Below, piece by piece: positions 10,028-22,658 of a DNA stretch of 64,000 nt (positions within the stretch are counted from its first letter, which is position 1; each line of letters opens with the position of its first letter). Under the pieces are notes generated by a model. That model saw only the letters and a list, made by a program, of their open reading frames with translations, searched no databases and was not told the origin of the DNA. The position numbers and the translations under genes are program-made. The stretch is taken from positions 1 through 64,000 of the forward strand of contig NZ_JTDL01000152.1 of assembly GCF_000802235.1 (NCBI RefSeq), given 5' to 3'. This DNA comes from Sinomonas humi. Lineage in GTDB: Bacteria; Actinomycetota; Actinomycetes; Actinomycetales; Micrococcaceae.

Positions 10028-10202
10028 GACTTTACGACTGCTTCGGTGACGTCGTGCAGTCTGGTGGAATCCTCGGCATCCAGGTCTTGCTCTCCGTCAC
10101 TGGGAGCCAGCCGTCGACTTTGCCTGAGGCTGCGTCGTGACGACTGTCACTGAATCTTCGGCTTCCACGTCCTCATCCTGTTGGGGAGGAGGTACTAATT
10201 AT

Positions 10203-10218
10203 TGTGAGCGCGATCACA
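10203..10218. promoter_or_regulatory. CRP/GlxR-type palindrome
   Basis: TGTGAGCGCGATCACA is a perfect TGTGA-N6-TCACA dyad, the consensus of cAMP-receptor-type regulators (GlxR in Corynebacterium, CRP in mycobacteria). It lies between two convergent genes, valS and the DsbA-like gene, with no obvious target promoter. The rest of 10028-10202 holds no supported gene. Confidence 0.6.
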
Positions 10219-10231
10219 GCCAGCTGCAAGA

Positions 10232-10269
10232 GGGCCGGGCGAAGTACAGTTGCGTAATTCGCCCGGCCC
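10232..10269 (-). terminator. 12-bp perfect hairpin terminator of the DsbA-like gene
   Basis: Arms GGGCCGGGCGAA and TTCGCCCGGCCC enclose a 14-base loop. It lies 23 bases beyond the stop codon of the minus-strand DsbA-like gene. Confidence 0.8.
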
Positions 10270-10292
10270 CGCCTGACCGGTTGGAGTCGCGC

Positions 10293-10916
10293 TCAGACCG
10301 CCTTCGGGCGCTCCGTCCGCGTCCGCTTGATCTCAAAGAAGTGCGGGTACCCGGCGAGCGTGACCGAGGCATCCCAGAGCTGGCCCGCTTCCTCACCCTC
10401 CGGCACGCGGGTCATGACCGGGCCGAAGAACGCAGTGCCGTTGAAGGCGACAACGGGCGTACCGACGTCCTGCCCGACGAGTTCGATCCCCGACTTGTGG
10501 CTCGCGCGCAGCTGCGAATCGTACTCGTCACTGTCCGCGTATCCAGCCAGGTCGGCGGGAAGGCCAACCTGTTCGAGCGCCCGCCGTATCACCTCAGGCC
10601 GGTCTTTGACGCCCTCGTTGTGGATGAGCGTTCCCATCGCGTCGTACAGCGGCTTGATGTGCTCCTTGCCGTGGAGCTCGGACGCCGCAACGATAACGCG
10701 TACCGGGCCCCAGTTCTCATCCATCGCCCGCTGGTAGTCGCTCTCGAGCTCCCGGCCCTCATTGAGAACCGAGAGGCTCATGACGTGCCATTCCGTCTCG
10801 ATGTCGCGGACCTTCTCCACCTCGCCGATCCAGCGAGACGTCACCCAGGCAAAGGGACAGGCCGGGTCGAACCAAAAGTCGGCCTTGTTCTTGCTGCCCT
10901 GCACCACGTCAGTCAT
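10293..10916 (-). CDS. DsbA-family (mycothiol-dependent nitroreductase-like) thioredoxin-fold protein
   Basis: A cytoplasmic thioredoxin-fold protein of 207 residues with no signal peptide. WFDPACPFAW at residues 16-25 marks the redox site. Here the second cysteine of the usual CxxC is alanine (CPFA), which leaves a single active-site thiol as in one-thiol mycothiol-dependent enzymes. GTPVVAF near residue 150 is the cis-proline strand. The ATG at 10916 follows AGGAG. Position beside clpX/rpiB matches Rv2466c of M. tuberculosis, a mycothiol-dependent reductase of this fold. Substrate not visible. Confidence 0.85.
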   Translation of the reverse strand: MTDVVQGSKNKADFWFDPACPFAWVTSRWIGEVEKVRDIETEWHVMSLSVLNEGRELESDYQRAMDENWGPVRVIVAASELHGKEHIKPLYDAMGTLIHNEGVKDRPEVIRRALEQVGLPADLAGYADSDEYDSQLRASHKSGIELVGQDVGTPVVAFNGTAFFGPVMTRVPEGEEAGQLWDASVTLAGYPHFFEIKRTRTERPKAV

Positions 10917-10958
10917 CCTCTGCTCCTTCTATCGGCGTCCGGCACGCAATTCGGGTCG

Positions 10959-12248
10959 TTACGCGGACTTGGTCCTGCGCTTGGCAACCACGCTGTGCGG
11001 AATCAAGGCTGGCGGCTCGTGGCGTACGACGACGTCGCGGTTGACCACGACTCCGGCCACGTCGTCCCGGCTCGGCAGATCGAACATGACCGGGAGGAGC
11101 ACCTCCTCCATGATCGCGCGGAGGCCGCGGGCACCGGTGCCCCGCTCGAGCGCCAAATCCGCAATGGCCTCCAGCGCCCCGTCCTCGAAGTGGAGTTCCA
11201 CCCCGTCGAGCTGGAACATCTTTTGGTACTGCTTGACAAGAGCGTTCTTAGGCTCCGTCAGGATCTGCATGAGGGCAGGACGGTCAAGGTTTTCAACCGT
11301 CGTGATGACGGGAAGACGACCGATGAATTCGGGGATCAGCCCGAACTTCAGCAAGTCCTCCGGCATGACGTCGGCGTACGTGCTCTCGTGCTTCGTGATG
11401 GAGCTGAGCGGCACCCCGAAGCCGATGCCCTTCTTGCCTGCGCGCTGTCCGATGATCTCCTCGAGACCAGCGAACGCGCCGGCAACAATGAACAGCACGT
11501 TCGTCGTGTCGATCTGGATGAACTCCTGGTGCGGGTGCTTTCGGCCGCCCTGGGGAGGGACCGAGGCAACTGTGCCCTCGAGAATCTTGAGCAGCGCCTG
11601 CTGGACGCCTTCTCCAGAAACGTCCCTCGTGATTGAGGGGTTCTCGCTCTTGCGCGAGATCTTGTCGATCTCGTCGATGTAGATGATGCCTTGCTCAGCC
11701 TTCTTGACGTCATAGTCAGCGGCCTGGATCAGCTTGAGGAGGATGTTCTCGACGTCCTCGCCTACATAACCCGCTTCGGTGAGCGCCGTCGCGTCCGCCA
11801 CCGCGAACGGAACGTTCAGGCGTCGCGCGAGAGTCTGGGCGAGATACGTCTTGCCACAGCCCGTCGGGCCAATGAGCAGGATATTGGACTTCGCGATCTC
11901 CACATCGTCGTGGCCGTGTCCCTCCGCTAGCGATCCCGACTTCGACCCATGGCCGGCCTGAATCCGCTTGTAGTGGTTGTACACCGCGACGGCGAGAGCC
12001 CTCTTCGCGTGCTCCTGGCCGACCACGTATTCCTGCAGGAAGTCGAAGATCTCTCGGGGCTTCGGCAATTCGAAGCTTCCGAGATCCGAGACCTCAGCGA
12101 GCTCCTCCTCGATGATCTCGTTGCAGAGCTCGATGCACTCGTCGCAGATGTAGACACCAGGGCCCGCGATGAGCTTCCGCACCTGCTTTTGGCTCTTCCC
12201 GCAGAACGAGCACTTCAGCAGATCCGCGCTCTCACCAATTCGAGCCAT
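10959..12248 (-). CDS. clpX: ClpX, ATP-dependent unfoldase of the Clp protease
   Basis: ClpX recognises tagged or damaged proteins, unfolds them and feeds them to ClpP. The 429-residue protein has the N-terminal C4 zinc finger (CSFCGK...CDEC, residues 13-39), Walker A GPTGCGKT, Walker [11 protein letters not shown] and the ClpP-docking IGF loop (GKKGIGFG). The ATG at 12248 was chosen because the zinc finger then lies at its normal distance; frames upstream lack similarity. GGGA lies just upstream. It is followed by the DsbA-like gene and preceded by clpP2 on the same strand. Confidence 0.97.
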   Translation of the reverse strand: MARIGESADLLKCSFCGKSQKQVRKLIAGPGVYICDECIELCNEIIEEELAEVSDLGSFELPKPREIFDFLQEYVVGQEHAKRALAVAVYNHYKRIQAGHGSKSGSLAEGHGHDDVEIAKSNILLIGPTGCGKTYLAQTLARRLNVPFAVADATALTEAGYVGEDVENILLKLIQAADYDVKKAEQGIIYIDEIDKISRKSENPSITRDVSGEGVQQALLKILEGTVASVPPQGGRKHPHQEFIQIDTTNVLFIVAGAFAGLEEIIGQRAGKKGIGFGVPLSSITKHESTYADVMPEDLLKFGLIPEFIGRLPVITTVENLDRPALMQILTEPKNALVKQYQKMFQLDGVELHFEDGALEAIADLALERGTGARGLRAIMEEVLLPVMFDLPSRDDVAGVVVNRDVVVRHEPPALIPHSVVAKRRTKSA

Positions 12249-12399
12249 TCGTCGAATCCCTTCGTGTAGGGGCAGAAGCCGTGACCACTCCACTGTAGGA
12301 CACCGCACCGACAGGGCAGCGAAGCCAAACGCCGGTGCCACCGAACATTTCTCGGCGGCACCGGCGATATGGCGACGAGCGCCCCGGGCGTCCCTGAAC

Positions 12400-13059
12400 T
12401 CAGCGGGCGATCGCGCTCTGCCGAATCTTGCGCGACTCGAGGACCTCGTCGACGAGTCCGTAGGCCTGAGCCTCCGGGGCAGTCAGGAAGAGGTCTCGCT
12501 CGATGTCGCGGCTGATCTCCTCCGGCGTCTTGTTGGTGTGCTTGGCCCACGTCTGCTCGAGCCATTCACGCATTCGCAGGACCTCCCGCGCCTGAATCTC
12601 GAGATCCGTCGCCTGACCACCCTGGCCGCCCGAGAGCGAGGGCTGATGGATCATGACCGTCGAGTTCGGGAGCGCGAGCCGCTTGCCCGGAGTGCCAGCA
12701 GCCAGGATGACGGCCGCCGCCGAGGCAGCCATCCCAAGGCACACCGTCTGGATCTCGGGGCGAATGAACTGCATCGTGTCGTAGATGGCCGTCATCGCGG
12801 TGAACGAACCACCAGGCGAGTTGATGTACATCGTGATGTCACGGTCGGGATCATTGGCCTCGAGGACGAGCAGCTGGGCCATGATGTCGTCCGCGGACGC
12901 GTCGTCGACCTGGACGCCCATGAAGATGATGCGGTCCTCGAAGAGCTTCGTGTACGGGTCCTGACGCTTGAACCCGTACGGCGTGCGCTCTTCGAACTGC
13001 GGAAGCACGTAGCGGCTCGTCGGCATACTGGCCGGGTTGGCGCCCATGTTGTAGTTCAT
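12400..13059 (-). CDS. clpP2: ClpP2, ATP-dependent Clp protease proteolytic subunit
   Basis: A 219-residue serine protease subunit. The catalytic triad is Ser in GMAASAAAV, His in MIHQPS and Asp in IERDLFLT. The tandem arrangement with a second clpP upstream and clpX downstream is the actinobacterial pattern, in which ClpP1 and ClpP2 form a mixed tetradecamer. The ClpP2 assignment rests on order (nearest clpX) and on the longer N-terminus. The ATG at 13059 follows AAGGAGC. About 150 bases separate it from clpX. Confidence 0.95.
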   Translation of the reverse strand: MNYNMGANPASMPTSRYVLPQFEERTPYGFKRQDPYTKLFEDRIIFMGVQVDDASADDIMAQLLVLEANDPDRDITMYINSPGGSFTAMTAIYDTMQFIRPEIQTVCLGMAASAAAVILAAGTPGKRLALPNSTVMIHQPSLSGGQGGQATDLEIQAREVLRMREWLEQTWAKHTNKTPEEISRDIERDLFLTAPEAQAYGLVDEVLESRKIRQSAIAR

Positions 13060-13098
13060 CAGTTGCTCCTTCTTGCCGTGCGTTGCCGCGGGCGTCTC

Positions 13099-13719
<621 letters not shown>

Positions 13720-13882
13720 CGTGCGATACCTCTCGATCTGCTCCAAAAGCGGTTGCTACAGGGACACTAGCCCGTTTCGAAGCCTCTTTGTTCCGCGCGC
13801 CGCCACTGTTCGCTTTCGGCGCATGCTCCCCGACGGGCCGCGTCCAACAAGGCTCCAAGTCGTGCGCTCAGGGCGAACGGCA

Positions 13883-13922
13883 GAGGCCGCCGCTCCCACT
13901 CATTCGCGGGTGCGGCGGCCTC
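13883..13922 (-). terminator. Hairpin terminator after tig
   Basis: Arms GAGGCCGCCGC and GCGGCGGCCTC enclose an 18-base loop, 37 bases beyond the trigger factor stop codon. There is no long U-run. It separates tig from the clpP1P2 operon. Confidence 0.7.
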
Positions 13923-13967
13923 GTGCCAGAGCCGATCAGAACTTCGTGCCAGAGCCGATCAGAACTT
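13922..13967. repeat. 23-bp perfect tandem duplication across the tig stop codon
   Basis: Two identical 23-base copies (13922-13944 and 13945-13967) lie head to tail. The second copy contains the last codons and stop of tig; the first places the same stop context downstream. It looks like a recent slippage duplication. Confidence 0.9.
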
Positions 13968-15341
13968 GGCGGCAGCGGGATCGTCGCTCGGGATGACCTC
14001 GGCAGCAGCTTCCTCAGAAGCCTCAGCCTCAGAGGCTTCCTCGCCTGCGGGGCGGACGAAGTCAGTCAGGTCGACGGCGTTGCCCTCCGAATCGGTCACC
14101 TCGGCCTGGCCGAGGACGACGGCGAGGGCCTTGCGGCGCCGCACCTCGCCGACCATCATCGGCACTTGGCCGGACTGGTCCATGATCTGGGCGAACTGGT
14201 TCGGATCCATGCCGTACTGCGAAGCCGTCGAGATGAGGTACTCGATCAGCTCGTTCTGCGAGACCCCGATCTCCTCCTTGTCCGCAATCGCGTCAAGGAT
14301 GACCTCGTTCTTGAAGGCGCGCTCGGTGTTGGTCTTGACCTCGGCCCGGTGCTCCTCGGTGTCGTGGTCCTCGGCGGCCGCGTGGCCTCCGGACTCCGGG
14401 TTGAAGTGGGCGGCGACCTGCTCCTCGATGACAGTGTCCGGGACGGGGACCTCGACGAGCTCAACGAGCTTCTCAAGGACCTTGTCACGGGCTTCGATGC
14501 CCTGCTGGGCGACCTTCGCGTCGGCGGCCTGCTTCTCGAGGTCCTCGCGGAGCTCCGCGATCGTGTCGAACTCGGAAGCGAGCTGCGCGAAGTCGTCGTC
14601 CGCCTCGGGGAGTTCGCGCTCCTTGACCGCGGTGACCTTGACGTTCACCTGCGCGGTCTCGCCAGCGTGCTCTCCACCGGCGAGCTCGGTCTCGAAGATG
14701 GCTTCCTCGTCAGCGCTGAGGCCGGTCACGGCCTCATCAAGACCCTCGAGCATGGTGCCGGAGCCAACCTGGTAGGACAGGCCCGACGCCGAGTCAACCT
14801 CCTCGCCGTCGACCGTCGCGGTGAGGTCGATGGTCAGGAAGTCGTCCGCCTGGGCCGGGCGGTCCACTGGCTTGAGGGTGCCGAAGCGCGAACGAAGGTC
14901 GTTGAGGGACTTCTCGACGTCCTCGTCGGAAGCCTTCACCGCCTCGACGTCAACCTTGATGCCGGCGTAGTCCGGAAGCTCCACCTCGGGGCGAACGTCG
15001 ACCTCGACGCTAAAGGTGAGCTGCCCCTCGGTTGCGGACGGATCCGGGACCTCGGTGATCTCGACCTCGGGGCGCGAGAGCGGTCGGATCCCCGTCTCTG
15101 CTACGGCCTGCTGGTACCAATCGTTGAGACCGTCGTTGATCGCAGTCTCAAGAACGTAGCCGCGGCCAACGCGCTGGTCGATGATGCGGGAAGGAACCTT
15201 GCCCTTGCGGAAGCCCGGAACCTGAATCTGCTCGGCGACCTGCCGGTACGCCGCGTCGATGTTCGGCTTGAGCTCCTCGAACGGAACCTCGACGTTCAGC
15301 TTGACGCGGGTGGGGGTCAGATTCTCGGCGGCGCTCTTCAC
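13959..15341 (-). CDS. tig: Trigger factor, ribosome-bound chaperone and prolyl isomerase
   Basis: Trigger factor binds at the ribosome exit tunnel and folds nascent chains. The 460-residue protein has the N-terminal ribosome-binding domain with the signature GFRKGKVP, a central FKBP-type isomerase domain (residues ~160-245) and a helical C-terminal substrate cradle with an acidic, Ala/Glu-rich tail. The GTG start at 15341 follows AGGAGAG; the frame upstream only reads through tRNA-Pro. It is followed by clpP1-clpP2-clpX, the usual folding/degradation cluster. Confidence 0.96.
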   Translation of the reverse strand: MKSAAENLTPTRVKLNVEVPFEELKPNIDAAYRQVAEQIQVPGFRKGKVPSRIIDQRVGRGYVLETAINDGLNDWYQQAVAETGIRPLSRPEVEITEVPDPSATEGQLTFSVEVDVRPEVELPDYAGIKVDVEAVKASDEDVEKSLNDLRSRFGTLKPVDRPAQADDFLTIDLTATVDGEEVDSASGLSYQVGSGTMLEGLDEAVTGLSADEEAIFETELAGGEHAGETAQVNVKVTAVKERELPEADDDFAQLASEFDTIAELREDLEKQAADAKVAQQGIEARDKVLEKLVELVEVPVPDTVIEEQVAAHFNPESGGHAAAEDHDTEEHRAEVKTNTERAFKNEVILDAIADKEEIGVSQNELIEYLISTASQYGMDPNQFAQIMDQSGQVPMMVGEVRRRKALAVVLGQAEVTDSEGNAVDLTDFVRPAGEEASEAEASEEAAAEVIPSDDPAAAKF

Positions 15342-15405
15342 AGCGTGGCTCTCCTGGATGTTCTGGTAGGGTTGCCGCCCTGGCTGGCTTGCCGACGGCG
15401 GAACT

Positions 15406-15481
<76 letters not shown>

Positions 15482-15552
15482 TCTCCGATGCACAGACCAC
15501 AATACAGGCGACGCTGCAGGGGCGCACACTCGCGCGTCGATAAGCGCGAGAG

Positions 15553-15623
15553 AGGGGCTGACGGGAATCGAACCCGCGTATCCAGTTTGGAAGACTGGCG
15601 CTCTACCATTGAGCTACAGCCCC
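15553..15623 (-). tRNA. tRNA-Gly (anticodon TCC)
   Basis: The acceptor GGGGCTG pairs with CAGCCCC, the anticodon loop CTTCCAA reads TCC, and the T loop TTCGATT is canonical. 71 bases, discriminator T, no encoded CCA. It is on the same strand as tRNA-Pro, 71 bases upstream of it. Confidence 0.95.
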
Positions 15624-15693
15624 TTGGGCGCCTTCAACTAAAGCGGGTGCCCGAACCGCTGTCAAATCCCAAGGCCTTCCGAACCGGGAGATG

Positions 15694-16596
15694 TCAGCCG
15701 GTCTGGCACGCGGGGCACCAGTAGAGTTTGCGGCCCGCCTCATCCGCGAGCAGGATGGCGGTCCCGCAAATGCGGCATTCCAGCCCCTGCCGCTTGTAGA
15801 CCCAGTGCGCCTCCTCCGGGGCCGGAAGCGAGCCGATAGGGCTCGTCCAGATCGAGGGATCGGTCGTGATGATGCGGCCGTCCCGCACGCCTTGGCCCAG
15901 GGCTTGGACTGCGTCAGCCCACAGCTCGAGCGCCCGCTGCGTTCCGAGGGCTGAGCCGAGCACGGCCGGCTCGAGCCTTGCACGGAAGAGCAGTTCGGCA
16001 CGGTAGACGTTTCCGATTCCCGCAACGACCGTCTGGTCCATGAGGAGCCTGGCGATGGGCGTCCGACGGCGGTTCACGCGTTGGGCGAATGCCTCCCCCG
16101 GGTCGGTGCCCGAGGCCCGAAGTCCGAGGGGATCCGGGCCGAGGCGTGCCAGAACAGCCTCGACCTCGGGCTGAGTTGCAACCGCGCACACCGTCGCTCC
16201 GCGGAGGTCGGCCCAGCCGTGCTCGGAGGCGAGCCGCACCCGGACTGCCCCGACGGGAGGCGGGGGCCCGGCGTAGGCCGAGTCGCCGTCGTCGTCCACG
16301 AGTTCCCGCTCGCCGACACGGCGAGGTGCCCCGATGCTGGACGCGCCGCGGAACGTCGCGTCTCCCCCGAAATCCCACGCGCCGTAGAGCCCAAGATGCA
16401 CGTGGAGGTACAGCGGACCCTCGAATCGGAGGAACAGCTGCTTGCCGTGCGCTTGGGCAGATTCGAGCACGCGACTGTCCAGGAGGCCCGCTCCGGCACT
16501 GAACCGGCCCTGCGGACTTGTGACGACAAGCCTCTCGCCTGCGAAGACGTCGTTGAATTGGCGGGCGAGGCGATGGATGGAATGGCCTTCGGGCAC
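15694..16596 (-). CDS. nei: Fpg/Nei-family DNA glycosylase-AP lyase (Nei2-like)
   Basis: A bifunctional base-excision repair enzyme that removes oxidised bases and cuts the abasic site. The N-terminal PEGHSIHR supplies the catalytic Pro and Glu. A helix-two-turn-helix region follows (DQTVVAGIGNVYRAE). The C-terminal zinc finger has CRICG and CPACQ pairs at residues ~277-297. The His after PEG and the position beside rpiB match Nei2 (Rv2464c) more than MutM. Start GTG. It is separated from rpiB by five bases, so the two are cotranscribed. Confidence 0.93.
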   Translation of the reverse strand: MPEGHSIHRLARQFNDVFAGERLVVTSPQGRFSAGAGLLDSRVLESAQAHGKQLFLRFEGPLYLHVHLGLYGAWDFGGDATFRGASSIGAPRRVGERELVDDDGDSAYAGPPPPVGAVRVRLASEHGWADLRGATVCAVATQPEVEAVLARLGPDPLGLRASGTDPGEAFAQRVNRRRTPIARLLMDQTVVAGIGNVYRAELLFRARLEPAVLGSALGTQRALELWADAVQALGQGVRDGRIITTDPSIWTSPIGSLPAPEEAHWVYKRQGLECRICGTAILLADEAGRKLYWCPACQTG

Positions 16597-16601
16597 TGCC
16601 C

Positions 16602-17084
16602 TCAGTCCACGATCTCGCCGGTGGTCTCGTAGACCGCGATCTTCCCGATTCGGCGGACATGGCGCTCGTCCTCGCTGAACGGCTCCTCCAGGAACGCCTC
16701 GATGAGCCCAGTGGCCTCCTCGACACTGTGCTGGCGCCCCCCGACGGCGATCACGTTCGCATCGTTGTGCTCACGGGCGAGCCTCGCCGTGTCCAGGTTC
16801 CAGGCGAGTGCGGCCCGCACGCCCTTGACCTTGTTGGCTGCGATCTGCTCGCCGTTGCCCGAACCGCCGAGAACGATCCCGAGCGCGTGGACTCCGGCCT
16901 CCTGATCGGCGACGACGGCGAGGGCAGCCCGAATGCAGAAGGCCGGGTAGTCATCGAGGGGATCGTATTCGCGCGGGCCGTGGTCGACCACGTCGTAGCC
17001 CTGGCTCCCGAGGTAGCTCACGAGATGCGAGCTCAGTTCCATCCCAGCGTGATCGGTGGCGATGTGGACGCGGGGCTTGGTCAC
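16602..17084 (-). CDS. rpiB: Ribose-5-phosphate isomerase B
   Basis: The enzyme interconverts ribose 5-phosphate and ribulose 5-phosphate in the non-oxidative pentose phosphate pathway. The 160-residue protein has HIATDHAGMEL near the N-terminus and GGSGNGEQIAANK, where Ser replaces the catalytic Cys of the E. coli enzyme, as in mycobacteria. GTG start. It is translated just ahead of nei, and acts in the same pathway as gnd encoded near the other end of the window. Confidence 0.96.
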   Translation of the reverse strand: MTKPRVHIATDHAGMELSSHLVSYLGSQGYDVVDHGPREYDPLDDYPAFCIRAALAVVADQEAGVHALGIVLGGSGNGEQIAANKVKGVRAALAWNLDTARLAREHNDANVIAVGGRQHSVEEATGLIEAFLEEPFSEDERHVRRIGKIAVYETTGEIVD

Positions 17085-17124
17085 GGCGAGGTTCCTCTCG
17101 GGTCAGCGGTGGGGCGGGTCAAGC

Positions 17125-18084
17125 CTACTTTGCCGCAGGCCCGCCGAGCACTTCCGCTACATGTTCCGCGAGCGCCGGATCCTTCGCGGAGAAGACGTAG
17201 CGCGTGCCGTCGCGGCAGAGCACATCAACGGCCTGGCCGCTCGCGACGAGCGCGGAGACGAGCTTGCCGTGCTTTCGGTAGCCCCAGCCGCCATAGGACC
17301 GCGCGGAGACGGCTCCTGCGCCTGCGCGCAGGACCCGCGCAGTGCTGATGCTTGCGACGCGCACGAGGCCGACGAACGCGAGACGGACCTCCTCCGGTTC
17401 GACGCTCACGCGGAGGATCAGCATCGACGCGACCACGAGGCACGCGAACGCGATGACCGCCGAGACCCAAGGAGAAACGAGGAGCATGAGAAGCGAGAGG
17501 TTGATGCCGACGACGGCGAGCATCACGAACACAGATGAACGCGCATGGGCCCAGAAGACGAAGGTGTTGCGCACCCGCTCGGGGTCCAGGGCCTCGAGCA
17601 GCGCTTCCTCATCCCGCGGACTCCACTGCTCGTCCGGCTTGAAGAGCATGAACATGACGACGGCGAGCGCGACCGTCGCGCCGCTTCCCGAGGCGAGGAC
17701 GAAGGGGTCCGGGTGAGTGTCGCGAGCGTCCTTCGCCCCGACTTGGCCTATGAGGCCCGCCCCGAGGACAGTCACGAGGAACATGGACATGCCGACTCCG
17801 CCGGCCATGAAGATCTTCCGCGAGATCGGGGGACGGGATTGGATCCCCGCTTGAAGGCACAGGACGATCCCGATGACTGCGACGAGGAAGGCCCCGCCGA
17901 TGAGGTACGTCCAGAACGGGATGAACGAGCGGCCTCCGTTGGCATCCCACAGCCATGCGACCGGCTCGGGAACTTGGCCCCTGAAGGTGAAGGCGGCGAG
18001 CAGGAAGCCTCCCGCCAGGAGGATCGGGTAGCCGATCGCGAATCGGACGGCCTTGCGGTCCCAGCGCCCCTCCGACTCAGCCAT
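17125..18084 (-). CDS. Polytopic membrane protein of unknown function
   Basis: 319 residues with about six transmembrane helices (roughly residues 16-33, 57-77, 91-113, 132-148, 182-198 and 202-224) and a soluble C-terminal domain of about 95 residues containing repeated VEPEEVRL-like charged strands. No enzyme motif was recognised. Conserved membrane proteins occur at this position beside rpiB in related Micrococcaceae, but I cannot name the family. It lies 40 bases upstream of rpiB on the same strand and may head that transcript. Confidence 0.75.
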   Translation of the reverse strand: MAESEGRWDRKAVRFAIGYPILLAGGFLLAAFTFRGQVPEPVAWLWDANGGRSFIPFWTYLIGGAFLVAVIGIVLCLQAGIQSRPPISRKIFMAGGVGMSMFLVTVLGAGLIGQVGAKDARDTHPDPFVLASGSGATVALAVVMFMLFKPDEQWSPRDEEALLEALDPERVRNTFVFWAHARSSVFVMLAVVGINLSLLMLLVSPWVSAVIAFACLVVASMLILRVSVEPEEVRLAFVGLVRVASISTARVLRAGAGAVSARSYGGWGYRKHGKLVSALVASGQAVDVLCRDGTRYVFSAKDPALAEHVAEVLGGPAAK

Positions 18085-18135
18085 GCCACCACGCTAGCGC
18101 AGGGGACGCTCGCCGTGTCATACACCCGCGAGTAC

Positions 18136-18165
18136 TTGCACCGCAGCAGGAACTGAAAGAATAAT
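18136..18165 (+). promoter_or_regulatory. Sigma-A-type promoter of pepN
   Basis: TTGCAC (18136-18141) and AATAAT (18160-18165) are separated by 18 bases, within an unusually AT-rich patch. Predicted transcription starts near 18172, about 48 bases before the pepN ATG, which follows GAGGAGG. Confidence 0.6.
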
Positions 18166-18219
18166 TTCAAATATGTGCGGCGCGCCACAGCGCCGGGACG
18201 CTAATGCGAGGAGGCGCGC

Positions 18220-20784
<2,565 letters not shown>

Positions 20785-20793
20785 GCGCCGCTC

Positions 20794-21261
20794 ATGGCCA
20801 CCGGCGAGCACCACTACAGCGTCACAGTGACCTGGACGGGAAATCGGGGAACCGGGACTTCCGGCTATCGGGAGTACGGACGGGAGCATGACATCGCGCT
20901 CCCGGGCCTGCCCGTACTCCCCGGCTCGGCAGACCCCACGTTCCGCGGCGACAGGGACCGTTTCAATCCCGAGCAGCTGCTCTTGGCGGCCCTCTCTCAG
21001 TGCCACATGCTCTCGTACCTGCACGTAGCGGTGAACCACGGGCTCGTCGTTACGGGCTACACGGATGCCGCCGCGGGGACAATGCGACTGAACCGTGACG
21101 GGAGCGGCGAGTTCACCGAGGTGGTGCTGCACCCACGGGTGGAACTCGCCGACGAGGGCCAGCGCGCGCTTGCGGACGCCCTCCACGAGGAGGCGCACCA
21201 GCTGTGTTTCATCGCACGTTCTGTGAACTTTCCGGTCCGCACCGAACCCACGTTTCCCTGA
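20794..21261 (+). CDS. OsmC/Ohr-family peroxide-resistance protein
   Basis: Thiol peroxidase of the OsmC superfamily, 155 residues. The two redox cysteines are in LSQCHMLSYL (near residue 72) and HQLCFIARS (near residue 138), at the expected spacing. The RFNPEQLLLAALS helix is a family hallmark. It probably reduces organic hydroperoxides in the cytoplasm. Transcribed with pepN, from which it is separated by nine bases. Confidence 0.92.
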   Translation: MATGEHHYSVTVTWTGNRGTGTSGYREYGREHDIALPGLPVLPGSADPTFRGDRDRFNPEQLLLAALSQCHMLSYLHVAVNHGLVVTGYTDAAAGTMRLNRDGSGEFTEVVLHPRVELADEGQRALADALHEEAHQLCFIARSVNFPVRTEPTFP

Positions 21262-21329
21262 CGTCCAGCAAACCTCGCTAGGGTGGAAAACAACCCACTT
21301 TTCCCCCCAGCTGAGGAGGCACTCGGACT

Positions 21330-22127
21330 GTGCAGTTCGCTCTGCGTATGCCCCTGACCGCGCCCAACGCCACTGCTTCTCCCACACCCACGCCGACCCC
21401 GACGCCGTCGGCTACGGGCTCCCCGCTGCCGCACCTGACCACGGCGGAACTCAACTCCGCCGTGGACACGTTCAACTCGACCCTCCTGCAGGTCGCGATC
21501 GCCATCGGCGTCGGCCTCCTCGTGTGGCTCGTGGCCTCGTTCCTCATCCGTCAGGTCGTCAAGCGAGTCCTCGCCGGCTCGCAGCTGACCAAGCGGCGCC
21601 TGTTCCGGTGGGCGGCCCCCGCGCTCCGTGCGCTGGACTCGGAGCGGCGGGCCCAACGCGCCAAGACGATCGGCTCGCTCCTGAACTCGGTGGTTGTCGT
21701 CGTCATTACGACGATCGTGCTCATCTATGTGCTCAAGGCCTTCGGCGTCGACATCGCGCCGCTCCTGACGAGCGTCGGCATCCTCGGTGTTGCCGTCGCC
21801 TTCGGCGCCCAGCAGCTCATCCGCGACTTCCTGTCCGGGATCTTCCTCACACTCGAGGACCAGTTCGGCATCGGCGACGTGATCGAACTCGGCGCAGGCG
21901 AAGTGGTCGGGACCGTGGAAAGCGTAGGCCTGCGCATCACACGGGTACGCGGGGAGGACGGCGCGATCTGGTACCTGCGCAACGGCGAGATCCTCCGCGT
22001 CGGCAACCGGTCCCAGGGCTCGTTCATTCCGGCCCCGGCCTCCCCGGCTCCCGGGCAGGCGGCGGCGTCGGGCCCCAGCGCTGCAGCCACCAAGCCGGAT
22101 GCCCAAGGCCAGCGCTCCGCCGAATGA
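21330..22127 (+). CDS. MscS-family small-conductance mechanosensitive channel
   Basis: 265 residues. An N-terminal Thr/Pro repeat (TPTPTPTPS) is followed by TM helices near residues 52-72 and 112-132 and the pore-lining TM3, a glycine/alanine-patterned helix containing GVAVAFGAQQLIRDFLSG. The beta domain begins with the family motif EDQFGIGDVIEL. The channel relieves turgor after osmotic downshock. The GTG at 21330 has GAGGAGG 11 bases upstream; an ATG seven codons in is an alternative. The protein ends in a disordered Ala/Pro tail. Confidence 0.93.
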   Translation: MQFALRMPLTAPNATASPTPTPTPTPSATGSPLPHLTTAELNSAVDTFNSTLLQVAIAIGVGLLVWLVASFLIRQVVKRVLAGSQLTKRRLFRWAAPALRALDSERRAQRAKTIGSLLNSVVVVVITTIVLIYVLKAFGVDIAPLLTSVGILGVAVAFGAQQLIRDFLSGIFLTLEDQFGIGDVIELGAGEVVGTVESVGLRITRVRGEDGAIWYLRNGEILRVGNRSQGSFIPAPASPAPGQAAASGPSAAATKPDAQGQRSAE

Positions 22128-22191
22128 CGCGCCCTCCCCGCGACGGGCTACGGTGGATCGAGGACAGCACGAGGAAGGACGGCTCACCCCA

Positions 22192-22647
22192 GTGACCGAG
22201 AACCAGAGCGAGGGCCTGGCCCGCAGGAACCTACTCAAGGTGAACGACCCGTTCGCCCAAGAGGACTACGCGAACACGTTCTATGCCGAGATCGGGGGGC
22301 ACGAGGCCTTCGTCAAGCTCGTGGACGTGTTCTACGACGGCGTAGCCGAGGACCCTGTTCTGCGTCCGATGTACCCCGAGGAGGATCTGGGACCGGCGCG
22401 GAGGCGGCTCACGATGTTCCTCGAGCAGTATTGGGGCGGCCCGGGCACGTACAGCGAGGAGCGGGGGCATCCTCGCCTGCGGATGCGCCACGTGCCGTTC
22501 AAGGTCAACCCCGAGGCCCGCGACAGGTGGCTGCACCATATGCGGGCCGGAGTGGACGCATTACACCTCGCACCGCTCCACGAGGCCACGCTTTGGGACT
22601 ACCTTGAGCGAGCTGCCCACTCGCTCGTCAACACCTTCGAGGACTGA
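22192..22647 (+). CDS. glbO: Group II truncated haemoglobin (trHbO)
   Basis: 151-residue haem protein of the 2/2 globin fold. The motif RRLTMFLEQYWGGPGTY contains the conserved Tyr and Trp/Gly positions of group II, and the proximal His lies in RMRHVPF. FYDGVAEDPVLRPMYP is the conserved E-helix approach. It probably handles oxygen, NO or peroxide near the membrane. The GTG at 22192 is favoured over a longer frame because it begins at the usual N-terminus. Position close to pepN matches Rv2470. Confidence 0.94.
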   Translation: MTENQSEGLARRNLLKVNDPFAQEDYANTFYAEIGGHEAFVKLVDVFYDGVAEDPVLRPMYPEEDLGPARRRLTMFLEQYWGGPGTYSEERGHPRLRMRHVPFKVNPEARDRWLHHMRAGVDALHLAPLHEATLWDYLERAAHSLVNTFED

Positions 22648-22658
22648 TCCCAGCCGGG

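Noticed and set aside
10137-11636. A 499-residue plus-strand frame starting near the CRP-like site
   Set aside because: It runs antisense through the DsbA-like and clpX genes and has no domain. The nearby CRP-like site is therefore left without a target.
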